Assembly: GCA_016869975.1 (NCBI GenBank)
Contig: VGCZ01000035.1
Coordinates: 1 to 56,116, forward strand
Direction of reading: 5' to 3'
Origin: Alphaproteobacteria bacterium
Lineage (GTDB): Bacteria > Pseudomonadota > Alphaproteobacteria > Reyranellales > Reyranellaceae
DNA: 56,116 nucleotides
Position numbers and translations under genes: made by a program. Below, piece by piece: positions 1 through 8,523 of this stretch. The notes beneath the pieces are model-generated. The model did not search any database. It saw only the letters and a list, made by a program, of their open reading frames with translations, and was not told the DNA's origin. Numbering within the stretch: the stretch's first letter is position 1; every line of letters begins with the position of its first letter.

Positions 1-95
1 ATGAAGAAGGTCGATCCCCAGGCGACGATCTGCGACACGCCGAGCCCGATGATGGAGACGGGTAATGAACGCGGTCTAAAGGCGGCGGTGGTCAC
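1..95 (-). CDS. MFS transporter, N-terminal fragment cut by the window edge
   Basis: Reading the minus strand from a GTG at 93-95 gives about 31 residues and runs off the left edge. A short basic leader is followed by SLPVSIIGLGVSQIVAWG and STFF. The hydrophobic stretch with GVSQ and AWGSTF is typical of the first membrane helix of major facilitator superfamily permeases annotated as arabinose-efflux-like. The frame stays open upstream of the GTG, so a more upstream start (for example a TTG) cannot be excluded. The substrate cannot be told from this piece. Assignment rests only on the first helix. Confidence 0.5.
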   Translation of the reverse strand, partial: MTTAAFRPRSLPVSIIGLGVSQIVAWGSTFF

Positions 96-562
96 CGCCG
101 CAGTGTAGCGAGCGCGAATGCGCGTTCCGATCAAATACCTTCCCCCGCCAGCGCGCAGGGGCTGCGCTTCGACGCGCGGGCGGATTGCTATGGGTTTCTA
201 TGGTCCTCGCCGATGGTGCGTCGGGCCTAAGCCCTTGATGCGCTTCGCTGATGTCGTGATGGGGCGGGGCGCGCTCGTCAACCCGCTGACCGGCGAAGAT
301 CCACGGGCCGCCGACCCGCGGCGGTGCCATCGGCGCGCGGTCGACAACAACCGCGTAGGGCCGGACGCTGGCGAAGAGGGATCGGGCACACATCTGAACC
401 GGTGTACCCTGATCATGCCGCTGTTTGCCATTTCCGCGGCTACGATGGTCGTTCGTCGTCGTTCAGCAGCGGCAAACAAGGGGTTCTTGGGGGTTCCAAC
501 CCTATGCTTCAGGCGTCTTTGGGACGCCCGCGCTCCCAGCAAGACGATTATCCAAGACGCAC
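96..562. other. Intergenic stretch, no gene recognised
   Basis: This 467-base stretch lies between the divergent start of the MFS gene and the 3' end of the transketolase-like gene. Frames on both strands are open for 80-160 codons, but the translations are rich in Arg, Ala and Pro with no recognisable family, as expected from high-GC noise. A small perfect stem (GGCGTC / GACGCC, 512-528) lies just past the stop of the minus-strand gene at 563. It has no following T tract, so it is at best a weak transcript end. Confidence 0.6.
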
Positions 563-2902
563 CTAGCCGACCGCCACCGCCACCGCGTCGATGATCGCCG
601 CTGCGTCCAGGCGCAGCTTGCCGTAGAGATCGGGAATGTCGCCCGATTGGCCGAAGCTCTCGACGCCCAGCGGCACGACGCGATGGGGGCCGACCGAGCC
701 CAGCCACGACAGCGTCAGCGGATGGCCGTCGAGCACCGTCACCATCCGGGCGTTACGCGACAACGGCGCCAGCAGGCGCTCGACCGGTGCGGGTTCGCGC
801 GACAGGCGGCCCGTGGTGCGGCCCCGTTGGCGTTGGGCGGCGAGCCAGTCCTGATGTAGGCGGTCGGGCGAGGTGATCACCAGCAGGCCGGTGCCCGCGA
901 AGTCCCTGACGACGCTCTCCCAGGCTTCCAGCGCCTCGGGCGTCACGGCGCCCATGCAGACGATGGCGAGATCGGAGTCGGGCGCCGGTTCGCGCAGCCA
1001 GTAGCCGCCGTCGATGATATCGCGCGCCAGGTCGGGGTTCAGCGTGCGCTGCGGCTGGTCGAGCGGGCGGGTCGAGAGCCGGAAGTACAGCGAGCAGCCG
1101 TCGGGCTTCTGCAGGTGCTCCAGGCCGAAGCGCAGCAGGACCGCCAGCTCGTCGACATAGGCCGGCTCGTAGCTCAGCAGGCCGGGCTGGCCGAGGCCGA
1201 TCAGCGGCGACGACACCGATTGGTGCGCGCCACCTTCCGGCGCCAGCGTGACGCCCGACGGGGTGGCGACGAGGATGAAGCGCGCATCCTGGTAGCAGGC
1301 GTAGTTCAGCGCATCGAGGCCGCGGGCGATGAACGGGTCGTACAGCGTGCCGATCGGCAACAGGCGCGCGCCGAACAGCTCGTGCGACAGGCCCAGCGCC
1401 GCGAGCTGCAGGAAGAGGTTGTTCTCTGCGATGCCCAGCTCGACGTGCTGGCCGCGCGGATCGAGGCTCCAGCGCTGCGCCGAGACCACCTTGAGCTCGC
1501 GGAACACGTCCTCAGCCGCCGTGTGGGCGAACAGACCCCTGCGGTTCACCCAGCCACCGAGATTGGTCGACACGGTGACGTCGGGCGACGTCGTGACGAT
1601 GCGATCGGCCAGCGGCCCACCCGACGCGGCGATCTCGTCGAGGATGCGACCGAAACCGGCCTGCGTGCTGGTCCGCTTCTCGCGCGGCGGCGGCAGTGTC
1701 TCGGGAATGGCGATGGCGGGCGCCGTCAGGCGCCGTGCGCCCTCGCGATTGAACGGCGCCCTGTCGATGAAGGCGCGCAGCTCTTTCGCGTCGGTCTCGA
1801 GGCCAGCGAAGGGCTCCCACTCGGCGCCAGCCGGCACGCCCATGCGCCCCTGCCAATCGCGCATCTGCTCGAGGTTCATCAGGCCGGCGTGATTATCCTT
1901 GTGGCCGGCGAAGGGCAGGCCATGGCCCTTGATGGTGTAGGCGATGAAGCAGGTCGGCCGGTCGTCGTCGATCGACTCGAAGGCCTCGAGCACGGCCTGC
2001 ATGTCGAGGCCGGCAAGGTTGGTCATCAGCGCGTGCAGCTTTTCGTCGTCGTGCGAGTCGAGGATGTGGCGCACGCCGGGGAAGCGGTTGAGATCGCGCT
2101 TGAGCGCCTCGCGCCACGCCGCGCCGCCCTGGTAGACCAGCGCCGAGTACAGCGAGTTCGGACAGTCGTCGATCCACTTGCGCAGGTGCTCGCCGTCGGG
2201 GCCGGCGAAGGCGGCCTCAAGCTTGCGGCCGTACTTCAGGGTGACGACCCGCCAGCCGACCAGCTCGAACATCTCGGCGACGCGGCCGAACAGGCGGTCG
2301 TTGACCACCGAGTCGAGGCTCTGGCGGTTGTAGTCGATCACCCACCAGAGGTTCCGCACGTCGTGCTTCCACCCCTCGAGCAGGGCCTCGAAGACGTTGC
2401 CCTCGTCGAGCTCGGCGTCGCCGACCAGCGCGATCATGCGGCCCACGGGGCGTTCCGGCGCCAGCTTCTTCAGGCGCACGTAGTCCTGCACGATCGAGGA
2501 GAACAAGGTCATGGCGACGCCCAGCCCGACCGAGCCGGTCGAGAAATCGACGTCGTCGGTGTCCTTCGTGCGCGACGGATAGGACTGCGCGCCGCCCAGG
2601 CCGCGGAAGCGCTCGAGCTTCTCCCGCGTCTGCCGGCCGAAGAGGTACTGGATGGCGTGGAACACCGGCGAGGCGTGCGGCTTCACCGCGACACGGTCCT
2701 CGGGCCTGAGCACCGCGAAATAGAGCGCGGTCATGATCGTGGCGAGCGACGCGCACGAGGCCTGATGGCCGCCGACTTTCAGACCGTCGCGATTGGGTCT
2801 CACGTGGTTGGCGTGGTGGATCGTCCACGCCGAAAGCCACAGAACCTTGCGCTCCAATTCGCGCAGGAACCGCAGACGCTGGATCGGGGCCATGGTGGTC
2901 AT
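563..2902 (-). CDS. Transketolase / homodimeric 2-oxoacid dehydrogenase E1-like protein
   Basis: The 779-residue product belongs to the thiamine-diphosphate transketolase/AceE superfamily. Near the N-terminus it has the family block HHANHVRPNRDGLKVGGHQA. The ThDP-binding motif is GDAELDEGN followed by a downstream DYNRQSLD, and the pyrimidine and transketolase C-terminal-type domains occupy the second half (HVELGIAENNLF). Length fits the about 780-800 residue AceE-like paralogues and exceeds ordinary transketolase (about 660). I chose the ATG at 2902 (MTTMAPIQRL); an upstream in-frame start at 3043 would run into the divergent regulator. The neighbouring Lrp gene recalls the Pseudomonas mdeR-mdeB (2-oxobutyrate dehydrogenase E1) arrangement, so a branched or short 2-oxoacid is a plausible substrate. 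That is inference. Confidence 0.85.
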   Translation of the reverse strand: MTTMAPIQRLRFLRELERKVLWLSAWTIHHANHVRPNRDGLKVGGHQASCASLATIMTALYFAVLRPEDRVAVKPHASPVFHAIQYLFGRQTREKLERFRGLGGAQSYPSRTKDTDDVDFSTGSVGLGVAMTLFSSIVQDYVRLKKLAPERPVGRMIALVGDAELDEGNVFEALLEGWKHDVRNLWWVIDYNRQSLDSVVNDRLFGRVAEMFELVGWRVVTLKYGRKLEAAFAGPDGEHLRKWIDDCPNSLYSALVYQGGAAWREALKRDLNRFPGVRHILDSHDDEKLHALMTNLAGLDMQAVLEAFESIDDDRPTCFIAYTIKGHGLPFAGHKDNHAGLMNLEQMRDWQGRMGVPAGAEWEPFAGLETDAKELRAFIDRAPFNREGARRLTAPAIAIPETLPPPREKRTSTQAGFGRILDEIAASGGPLADRIVTTSPDVTVSTNLGGWVNRRGLFAHTAAEDVFRELKVVSAQRWSLDPRGQHVELGIAENNLFLQLAALGLSHELFGARLLPIGTLYDPFIARGLDALNYACYQDARFILVATPSGVTLAPEGGAHQSVSSPLIGLGQPGLLSYEPAYVDELAVLLRFGLEHLQKPDGCSLYFRLSTRPLDQPQRTLNPDLARDIIDGGYWLREPAPDSDLAIVCMGAVTPEALEAWESVVRDFAGTGLLVITSPDRLHQDWLAAQRQRGRTTGRLSREPAPVERLLAPLSRNARMVTVLDGHPLTLSWLGSVGPHRVVPLGVESFGQSGDIPDLYGKLRLDAAAIIDAVAVAVG

Positions 2903-2967
2903 GGCTAGGGCATACGCCTGCTGGCCCGGCAAGTCCTTGCGTTTGTGTTGCTGTGGCGCGTGTATAG

Positions 2968-2980
2968 GGTAGAATCTACC
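2968..2980. promoter_or_regulatory. Palindromic operator candidate between transketolase-like gene and lrp
   Basis: GGTAGA-A-TCTACC is a perfect 13-base dyad centred in the 99-base divergent intergenic region, 22 bases before the regulator's ATG. Lrp/AsnC proteins commonly bind dyads in the shared promoter of the gene they control and their own gene. Assignment as the local regulator's site is inferred from position and symmetry only. Confidence 0.4.
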
Positions 2981-3001
2981 TGAAACAATGGAAAAGGCGG
3001 T

Positions 3002-3466
3002 ATGATCTCCCTCGATGCCATCGATCGGCGCATTCTCGGCCAACTTCAGAAGGATGGCCGCATCAGCAACGCCGATCTCGCCGAACGCGTCGGCCTATCC
3101 TCCTCTCCGTGCTGGCGGCGCGTGAAGGCGCTCGAGGAGGCCGGGGTTATCAAGGGCTACGCGGCGCAGCTCGACGCGCGCGCCGTTGGCCTGTCGGTCA
3201 ATGTCTTTATGAGCGTCTCGCTTAGCACCCAGGTCGAGAAATCGCTGCAAGCCTTCGAACGCGCCGCCGCCAGCCGGCCCGAGGTTATGGAGTGCTATCT
3301 GATGACCGGCGACAGCGACTACCTGCTGCGAGTCGTCGTGCCCGACCTCGACGCCTACGAGCGCTTCGTCATGGATTTCACCAAGATCCCTGGGATCGCC
3401 CAGATCCGCAGCTCCTTCGCCCTGCGTCCGGTCAAGCAGGGCGCGGCGCTGCCGCTGGTTCGGTGA
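3002..3466 (+). CDS. Lrp/AsnC family transcriptional regulator
   Basis: The 154-residue protein has the standard Lrp layout. An N-terminal winged helix (LDAIDRRILGQLQKDGRISN, then SSSPCWRRVKALEEAGVI) is followed by a C-terminal RAM/ligand-sensing domain with the ECYLMTGDSDYLLRV block. Family members sense amino acids or related metabolites and act as dimers or octamers. It is transcribed away from the E1/transketolase-like gene with a palindrome between them, so control of that enzyme is the obvious hypothesis. A second, distinct Lrp gene sits at 52488-52967. Confidence 0.93.
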   Translation: MISLDAIDRRILGQLQKDGRISNADLAERVGLSSSPCWRRVKALEEAGVIKGYAAQLDARAVGLSVNVFMSVSLSTQVEKSLQAFERAAASRPEVMECYLMTGDSDYLLRVVVPDLDAYERFVMDFTKIPGIAQIRSSFALRPVKQGAALPLVR

Positions 3467-3562
3467 GAGCAGTTTTTTCATATAGTAAGTGAACAATCAC
3501 CTTATTTTCTTCACGATTCCGAGGCTAGATCCAATCCGTTCGATAGCCAGAAAGGTGGAATC

Positions 3563-4138
3563 ATGGGTGTCATTGTAACGGTCATCGATGACTCGGACCG
3601 GGTTGGTATCGCTGCGTCCGTCACGCGCATCGGCGAGTTGTACATGACCAGTGTCGCCAACATGGTCGCCAACGTTCTTGGGTTCTTGGCCACATACACA
3701 CCACCGCCGCCGTCACCGGCTGACGTGCTTGCTTATTCGCTGTCTCATGGCCGGCTGTCGGCACCCCCAATGCCGGCGGCGGGGACGACCAAGATGTCGA
3801 AGCTGAATGTGCTGGACCACGGCAACACTAGCGGACTGCAGATCGGCACCGACTGGGTGTCGACGGGGAGCTTTGCGCGCTTCCAGTCGGAGTTCGCCAG
3901 GCTGACGCCGAAGTTCGAGTCCGGCGCCTACGTTCACCTCGCGCATTGCGAAGCCGGCATGAACATCCGGCTGATGGAGATGTTCGCCGATACCTTCGGC
4001 GTGCCCGTGGTCGCCGGCCGCGGCCTGACCAATCCGGTGTATCGCGCTAACACCGGAAACTACGTGCGTGTCTACCCCGCCCGCGCGGGTAGCCGGCCGG
4101 CCTCCGACACGTTCTTCTGGGGTCCCTCAAGCCAGTAG
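3563..4138 (+). CDS. Small CHAT/caspase-like (DUF4347-like) protein, function unknown
   Basis: The product has 191 residues and starts with ATG preceded by AAAGGTGG. It has a Pro-rich linker (about residues 47-52) and then a C-terminal half with two motifs that line up with caspase-fold CHAT or DUF4347 domains. These are VLDHGNTSGLQIG (His86) and YVHLAHCEAG (Cys129), separated by a helix, then VPVVAGRGLTNP. In clan CD peptidases the catalytic His follows one core strand (HG) and the Cys follows the next, as here. No signal peptide is obvious. The gene stands alone between lrp and a convergent periplasmic-protein gene. Fold assignment is by motif only, and activity is unproven. Confidence 0.6.
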   Translation: MGVIVTVIDDSDRVGIAASVTRIGELYMTSVANMVANVLGFLATYTPPPPSPADVLAYSLSHGRLSAPPMPAAGTTKMSKLNVLDHGNTSGLQIGTDWVSTGSFARFQSEFARLTPKFESGAYVHLAHCEAGMNIRLMEMFADTFGVPVVAGRGLTNPVYRANTGNYVRVYPARAGSRPASDTFFWGPSSQ

Positions 4139-4147
4139 AACCGGCAC

Positions 4148-5275
4148 TCAGGTTCCCTTCTCCGGCGGCTTCGCCGCCGGTGCGCGGTAGCGCTCACGGG
4201 CCGCCAGTGCGTCGCGCAGCTCGAGGTCGCGCCGCGCGGCGAGCGACAGCAGGCAGCGGTCGTGCTGCGAGACGCGCTCCTCGTCGGAGACATGCGCCAC
4301 GCTCCAGCCGCAGTGGCGGTCGCGATAGCTGGCCCAGGTCTCGTGCGTCTGCGGATGGGGCGTGGCGCCGCTGGTGGTCGCCTGGCGCCCGGCCTCCATG
4401 AGGCGGCCTTCGTAGAAGGCCACGGCCTTGCGCGTGAGGCAGCGATTCAGCGCCTCGCGCTCGGTGGCAAGTCCGTTGCACAGCGCGCGGACCGGCGAGG
4501 GCGCGAGAGCTGCCAGAGTCTCGGGCGGCTGCGTTGCTGGATTGGCCGGCCCGGCAACCAACGCAGCGGGTACGCGACCCTGATAGGTGTCATGCTTCTT
4601 GTCGCAGTCGGCCAGGCTCGCCAGCACGCGCTGCACTACGCGGGCCTCGCCCTCGGCGGCGATCTCAGACCGCAACCGCCCCTCGGCGTCGGCGCCGCCG
4701 ACGAACTCGGCGCTGTGGGCGTGGGCGAGATAGCGCAACGCCGCTGCTGTGTCCTCGTAGCGGGTGATGCGTGAGGTCAGCGCGATGGTGCGCTGGGCCG
4801 GGACGGCGACGGACAACGCCCGGGCAGCGACGGCACAATCGCGCATGACCGCCGTGCGCCAGGTGCCGATCATATGACGCATCGCCGTCAGGCGGTTGCT
4901 GAAGCGTACCAGCATGCAGTCGCGCGCGGCGACCTCGCGGGCGGGATCGACCTCGCCCGAAGCCTCGGCCTGGCAGGCGGCGCCGGTACCGGCCGTCCAG
5001 GCCGCCTGGTCCGCGTCGAAGCGCGCGCGTTCGTCGGGCGCGATGCTGAGCCGCAGCGCGCGTGCCGATTCGTCGATGCGCTGGGAAAGCCGCGCCATGA
5101 CCACGGCCGAGCACAGGATGCGTGTCGCCAGCTGGACCGGCGGTGTCGGATGCGCGCAATCGGCGGGGGTGAGCACGGGCGCCGCCGCGGTCACGGGCTG
5201 CGCCGCCGCTGGCGCAGCCAAAGTCGACACGGTGAGAAAAAGAGCGCCGAATATGGGCGGCCGGATCGATCGCAT
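4148..5275 (-). CDS. Secreted LprI/DUF1311-like protein
   Basis: The 375-residue product begins with a signal peptide (MRSIRPPIFGALF..., cleavage near APAAAQP). The mature part starts with a Cys-containing region (ADCAHPTPP, ILCSA, GAACQAE, RDCMLVRFSNRLTAMR) with the Cys spacing and helix pattern of lysozyme-inhibitor LprI/DUF1311 domains. A second, similar Cys-bearing unit lies near the C-terminus (NRCLTRKAVAFYEGRL, HDRCLLSLAARRDLELRD). The start at 5275 was chosen because the signal peptide follows directly; an upstream GTG/ATG would add a non-hydrophobic leader. Location is probably periplasmic. Whether it inhibits lysozyme is unknown. The gene converges on the CHAT-like gene, with 9 bases between stops. 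Confidence 0.7.
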   Translation of the reverse strand: MRSIRPPIFGALFLTVSTLAAPAAAQPVTAAAPVLTPADCAHPTPPVQLATRILCSAVVMARLSQRIDESARALRLSIAPDERARFDADQAAWTAGTGAACQAEASGEVDPAREVAARDCMLVRFSNRLTAMRHMIGTWRTAVMRDCAVAARALSVAVPAQRTIALTSRITRYEDTAAALRYLAHAHSAEFVGGADAEGRLRSEIAAEGEARVVQRVLASLADCDKKHDTYQGRVPAALVAGPANPATQPPETLAALAPSPVRALCNGLATEREALNRCLTRKAVAFYEGRLMEAGRQATTSGATPHPQTHETWASYRDRHCGWSVAHVSDEERVSQHDRCLLSLAARRDLELRDALAARERYRAPAAKPPEKGT

Positions 5276-5378
5276 GGGCGGAATAATCGCTCTTGGTTGA
5301 TTGCCAGCAGAATACCACAAACCCGCGGCCCTGTTGTAGGGTGTGGAGCGAAGAGAAAGCGCGGCGGGAGCGAAGCGG

Positions 5379-7028
5379 ATGCTGTCCTACGACCACGGCA
5401 CGTCGAGAACCAAGCTGATCGGCGAGACCATCGGCGCCTTCTTCGATCGTCAGGTCGCAGCCCACCGCGAGCGCGAGGCGCTGGTGGTGCGGCATCAGAA
5501 CATCCGCTGGAACTGGGGCGAGCTGGGCCGCCGGGTCGACGATCTGGCTGCCGGCCTGCTGTCGCTGGGACTCAAGCGCGGCGAGCGGGTCGGTATCTGG
5601 TCGCCCAACAACGCGGAATGGACACTGACACAGCTCGCCACCGCCAAGGCCGGTCTGGTGCTGGTCAACGTCAATCCGGCCTATCGCCGGGCCGAGCTCG
5701 AATATGCCATGAACAAGGTCGAGTGCGGCGCGCTGATCCTGGCGCCGTCGCTGAAGACCTCGAACTACCTCGAAATCGTCGAGGACCTGGTGCGGGAGAG
5801 GAAGCTGCCGCATCTCCGCCACATCGTGCGGCTGGGCGGCGAGAAGACGCCCGGCATGCTGAACTTTCACGATGTCGCGCGTGCGGGTGGCAACGCCGAG
5901 AAGGCGGCGCTGGCCGATCTCGGCCCTAAGCTGCAGTTCGACGATCCGATCAACATCCAGTTCACGTCGGGTACCACCGGCTTCCCCAAGGGCGCGACGC
6001 TCTCGCACCACAATATCCTCAACAACGGTTTCTTCGTCGGCGAGGGTCTGAAGCTCACGCCCGAGGACCGGCTGTGCATCCCGGTGCCGCTCTACCACTG
6101 CTTCGGCATGGTGATGGGCAATCTCGGCTGCCTGACGCATGGCTCGACGATGGTCTATCCCGCCGAGGCGTTTGATCCGTTGGCCACCCTGCAGGCCTGC
6201 GCCGAGGAACGCTGCACGGCGCTCTATGGCGTGCCGACCATGTTCATCGCCCAGCTCGATCATCCGCGCTTCGCCGAGTTCGACCTGAAGAGCCTGCGCA
6301 CGGGCATCATGGCCGGCTCGCCCTGCCCGATCGAGGTGATGAAGCGCGTGCAGAGCCGCATGAACATGCACGAGGTCACCATCGCCTACGGCATGACCGA
6401 GACCTCGCCGGTCTCGACGCAATGCGCCACCGACGATCCGGTGGAGCGGCGCGTATCCACGGTCGGCCAGGTGCTGCCGCATATCGAGATCAAGATCGTC
6501 GACGGCGAAGGCAAGATCGTGCCGCGCGGCGAGACCGGTGAGTTCTGCACCCGCGGCTACTCGGTGATGACCGGCTACTGGAACGACGCCGAGAAGACCG
6601 CCGAGGCGATCGACGCCGGTGGCTGGATGCATACCGGCGATCTCGCGACCATGGACGAAGAGGGCTACGTCAATATCGTCGGCCGGCTGAAGGACATGGT
6701 GATCAGGGGCGGCGAGAACGTCTATCCCCGCGAGATCGAGGAGTTCCTCTACCGCCATCCCAAGGTGCAGGACGTGCAGGTCGTGGGCGTCCCTGATACG
6801 CGGTACGGCGAGGAGGTCTGCGCCTGGATCAAGCTGCGCGACGGCGAGAGCGCGACCGACGAGGAGATCCGCGCGTTCTGCAAGGGCCAGATCGCCCACT
6901 ACAAGATCCCGCGCTATGTGCGCTTTGTCGACGCTTTCCCGATGACTATCACCGGCAAGGTGCAGAAATTCATCATCCGCGACGAGGAGATCAAGCAGCG
7001 CGGCCTGGTGGCGCAGAAGACCGCCTGA
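5379..7028 (+). CDS. Fatty acyl-CoA synthetase (AMP-binding)
   Basis: This 549-residue acyl/aryl-CoA ligase of the ANL superfamily activates a carboxylic acid with ATP to the acyl-AMP and then the CoA thioester. The P-loop-like motif reads [18 protein letters not shown], followed by YGMTETSP, the [14 protein letters not shown] block, [20 protein letters not shown] and the C-terminal catalytic Lys in [10 protein letters not shown]. The overall pattern matches medium/long-chain ACSF2-type synthetases. The ATG at 5379 was preferred over a GTG at 5343 because GGAG lies eight bases before it. The next gene starts two bases after the stop, so the two are probably co-transcribed. Chain-length preference cannot be read from sequence. 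Confidence 0.9.
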   Translation: MLSYDHGTSRTKLIGETIGAFFDRQVAAHREREALVVRHQNIRWNWGELGRRVDDLAAGLLSLGLKRGERVGIWSPNNAEWTLTQLATAKAGLVLVNVNPAYRRAELEYAMNKVECGALILAPSLKTSNYLEIVEDLVRERKLPHLRHIVRLGGEKTPGMLNFHDVARAGGNAEKAALADLGPKLQFDDPINIQFTSGTTGFPKGATLSHHNILNNGFFVGEGLKLTPEDRLCIPVPLYHCFGMVMGNLGCLTHGSTMVYPAEAFDPLATLQACAEERCTALYGVPTMFIAQLDHPRFAEFDLKSLRTGIMAGSPCPIEVMKRVQSRMNMHEVTIAYGMTETSPVSTQCATDDPVERRVSTVGQVLPHIEIKIVDGEGKIVPRGETGEFCTRGYSVMTGYWNDAEKTAEAIDAGGWMHTGDLATMDEEGYVNIVGRLKDMVIRGGENVYPREIEEFLYRHPKVQDVQVVGVPDTRYGEEVCAWIKLRDGESATDEEIRAFCKGQIAHYKIPRYVRFVDAFPMTITGKVQKFIIRDEEIKQRGLVAQKTA

Positions 7029-7030
7029 CG

Positions 7031-8158
7031 ATGGAGCGCAATGTCAGCATCGACGCGTTCCGCGCGCTGGGCGCGCTGCTGGTTTTCTCGTTCCACACAC
7101 GGTTTCTGATCGGCAAGGAGTTCTCGACCGGCTGGACCGGTGTGTCGCTGTTCTTCGTGCTGTCGGGATACCTGATCGGCGGCCGCCTGCTGGAACTCGC
7201 CGATCGCGAGCTGTCGCTCAAGGCGGCGCTGGCGTCGTTCTACTGGCGCCGAGTCGTTCGCATTTTCCCGGTCTACGTCGTCTTTCTGCTCGTCGTCACC
7301 GCCGTCGCCCTGATCATCCGCGATCGTGCGCTGCTCGATTCGCTGCCCTACGCCTGGACCTACACATCGAATTTCTACCACGCGTCGTCGGCTTACGTGT
7401 ACGACCCGATCCTGGGGCCGACGTGGAGCCTCGCCGTCGAGGAGCAGTTCTACCTTCTGTTTCCATTCGTCGTGCTGCTGCTGGGGCGGCGCTGGTTGGC
7501 GCCCGCCCTCTACGCGATGATCGTCGCCGGCCCCGTGATCCGCTGGGTGCTGGCGATCGTCATCGATCATTGGCCGCAGTACTTCACCGACAAGCACGAG
7601 GCGGTCTATGTGGCGGGCTTCACCCACATCGACGCCTTCGCCTTCGGCGCGCTGATCAACCTGATGCCGGCGTCGCTTTGTGCCAAGCTGGGCCGCGGCC
7701 ACGTCATCCTGGCCGCCACCGCCGTCGCCATCGCGCTGGGCTGGCTGACGACGGGAACCATGGCCGGCGCGCTTTGGTTCTCTCCCACCGACGCGGGCGC
7801 GCAATTGATCTGGGGCTACACCGCCGTCGACATAGTCTGCATGCTGCTTATCTGCCGCGCTGTCTCCCGGCCGACCGATTCGCTGGGTCGTGCGACCGGG
7901 CCGATGGCGGTGATCGGGCAATGGTCCTACAGCTTCTACCTGATCCACCTGCCGATCATCTTCCTGGTGTCGCGCGCCCCCCAGACCTTCGGTGTCGAGG
8001 TTCCCGGCTGGCTGCTTCTGATCGTCGCCTTCGCGCTCACCCTGGGAATCGCCCGGACGCTCTATGAGTGGGTCGAGAAGCCGGCCCTGCGCCTGCGTTC
8101 GCGCTTCGACGCTAACGCCACACAGCCTCGGCCACCTCCACGCAGCGTCGGAGCTTAG
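7031..8158 (+). CDS. Acyltransferase 3 (OafA/YrhL family) membrane protein
   Basis: The 375-residue protein starts with the family signature MERNVSIDAFRALGALLV and FSFH, the His being the conserved catalytic-site residue. GVSLFFVLSGYLI and the WSLAVEEQFYLLFP block follow. About ten hydrophobic segments make it a polytopic inner-membrane O-acyltransferase that decorates glycans, lipopolysaccharide or a small molecule. It starts two bases after the acyl-CoA synthetase stop. Its last 47 bases overlap, tail to tail, the end of a decayed metE relic on the other strand. Confidence 0.92.
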   Translation: MERNVSIDAFRALGALLVFSFHTRFLIGKEFSTGWTGVSLFFVLSGYLIGGRLLELADRELSLKAALASFYWRRVVRIFPVYVVFLLVVTAVALIIRDRALLDSLPYAWTYTSNFYHASSAYVYDPILGPTWSLAVEEQFYLLFPFVVLLLGRRWLAPALYAMIVAGPVIRWVLAIVIDHWPQYFTDKHEAVYVAGFTHIDAFAFGALINLMPASLCAKLGRGHVILAATAVAIALGWLTTGTMAGALWFSPTDAGAQLIWGYTAVDIVCMLLICRAVSRPTDSLGRATGPMAVIGQWSYSFYLIHLPIIFLVSRAPQTFGVEVPGWLLLIVAFALTLGIARTLYEWVEKPALRLRSRFDANATQPRPPPRSVGA

Positions 8159-8516
8159 CGCGCATATCGTCCTCGCCCACGGGGTTGCCGGCGACGGTGC
8201 TGGCGAAGTCGCAGTGCGGGCTGATCGCGAGGCGGTCGAGATCGGTTTGGCGCGACGCCTCGTCGACGCGTCGGCGCAACGAGTCGACGCTCTCCAACGC
8301 CGGCAGCTTGGAACTCACCAGGCCCAGCCCGCAGCCTTTGTCGCGTGGCATCAGCCTGAGCGGGCTGAAGTCGCCGGCGCGCGGCGTGTCCTACTCCAGC
8401 AGGAAGTGATTGACCCGCACGTCGGCGGCGCGCTCGCGAAAGGCGAACTTCAGCGCGGCGGGCCGTGGCAGGCTGCCGACGTGATCGACGCGGAAGGGCG
8501 GTCGGCCGACGGCCAT
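8112..8516 (-). pseudogene. Decayed methionine synthase (MetE-like) gene with internal deletion and amber codon
   Basis: From ATG at 8516 the frame reads MAVGRPPFRVDHVGSLPRP, the start of the 370-residue cobalamin-independent methionine synthase-like (MetE C-terminal domain) family. After about 30 residues it jumps to VNHFLLE and, past an in-frame TAG at 8391-8393, continues DTPRAGDFSPLRL... GLGLVSSKLPALESVDSLRR... FASTVAGNP, the family C-terminus. About 240-270 central residues, including most of the barrel, are missing, and a tyrosine codon expected after FLLE is TAG. The frame itself is intact, so the loss looks like one in-frame deletion plus a nonsense change. The relic cannot be catalytic. 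Confidence 0.8.
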
Positions 8517-8523
8517 CGGCTGC

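Noticed and set aside
118-594. Open frames on both strands in the first intergenic stretch
   Set aside because: Arg/Pro-rich translations, no start signals with good spacing, and no similarity I recognise.
1115-2908. Long plus-strand open frame of nearly 600 codons
   Set aside because: It is antisense to the transketolase-like gene and shows no family features; the minus-strand protein is clearly conserved.
3470-3520. AT-rich patch with GTGA/TCAC dyad after lrp
   Set aside because: The stem is only four pairs and imperfectly extended; not convincing as terminator or operator.
4665-6899. Minus-strand open frame of 744 codons
   Set aside because: It covers the opposite strand of the acyl-CoA synthetase and part of the LprI-like gene; the translation is low-complexity with no motif.
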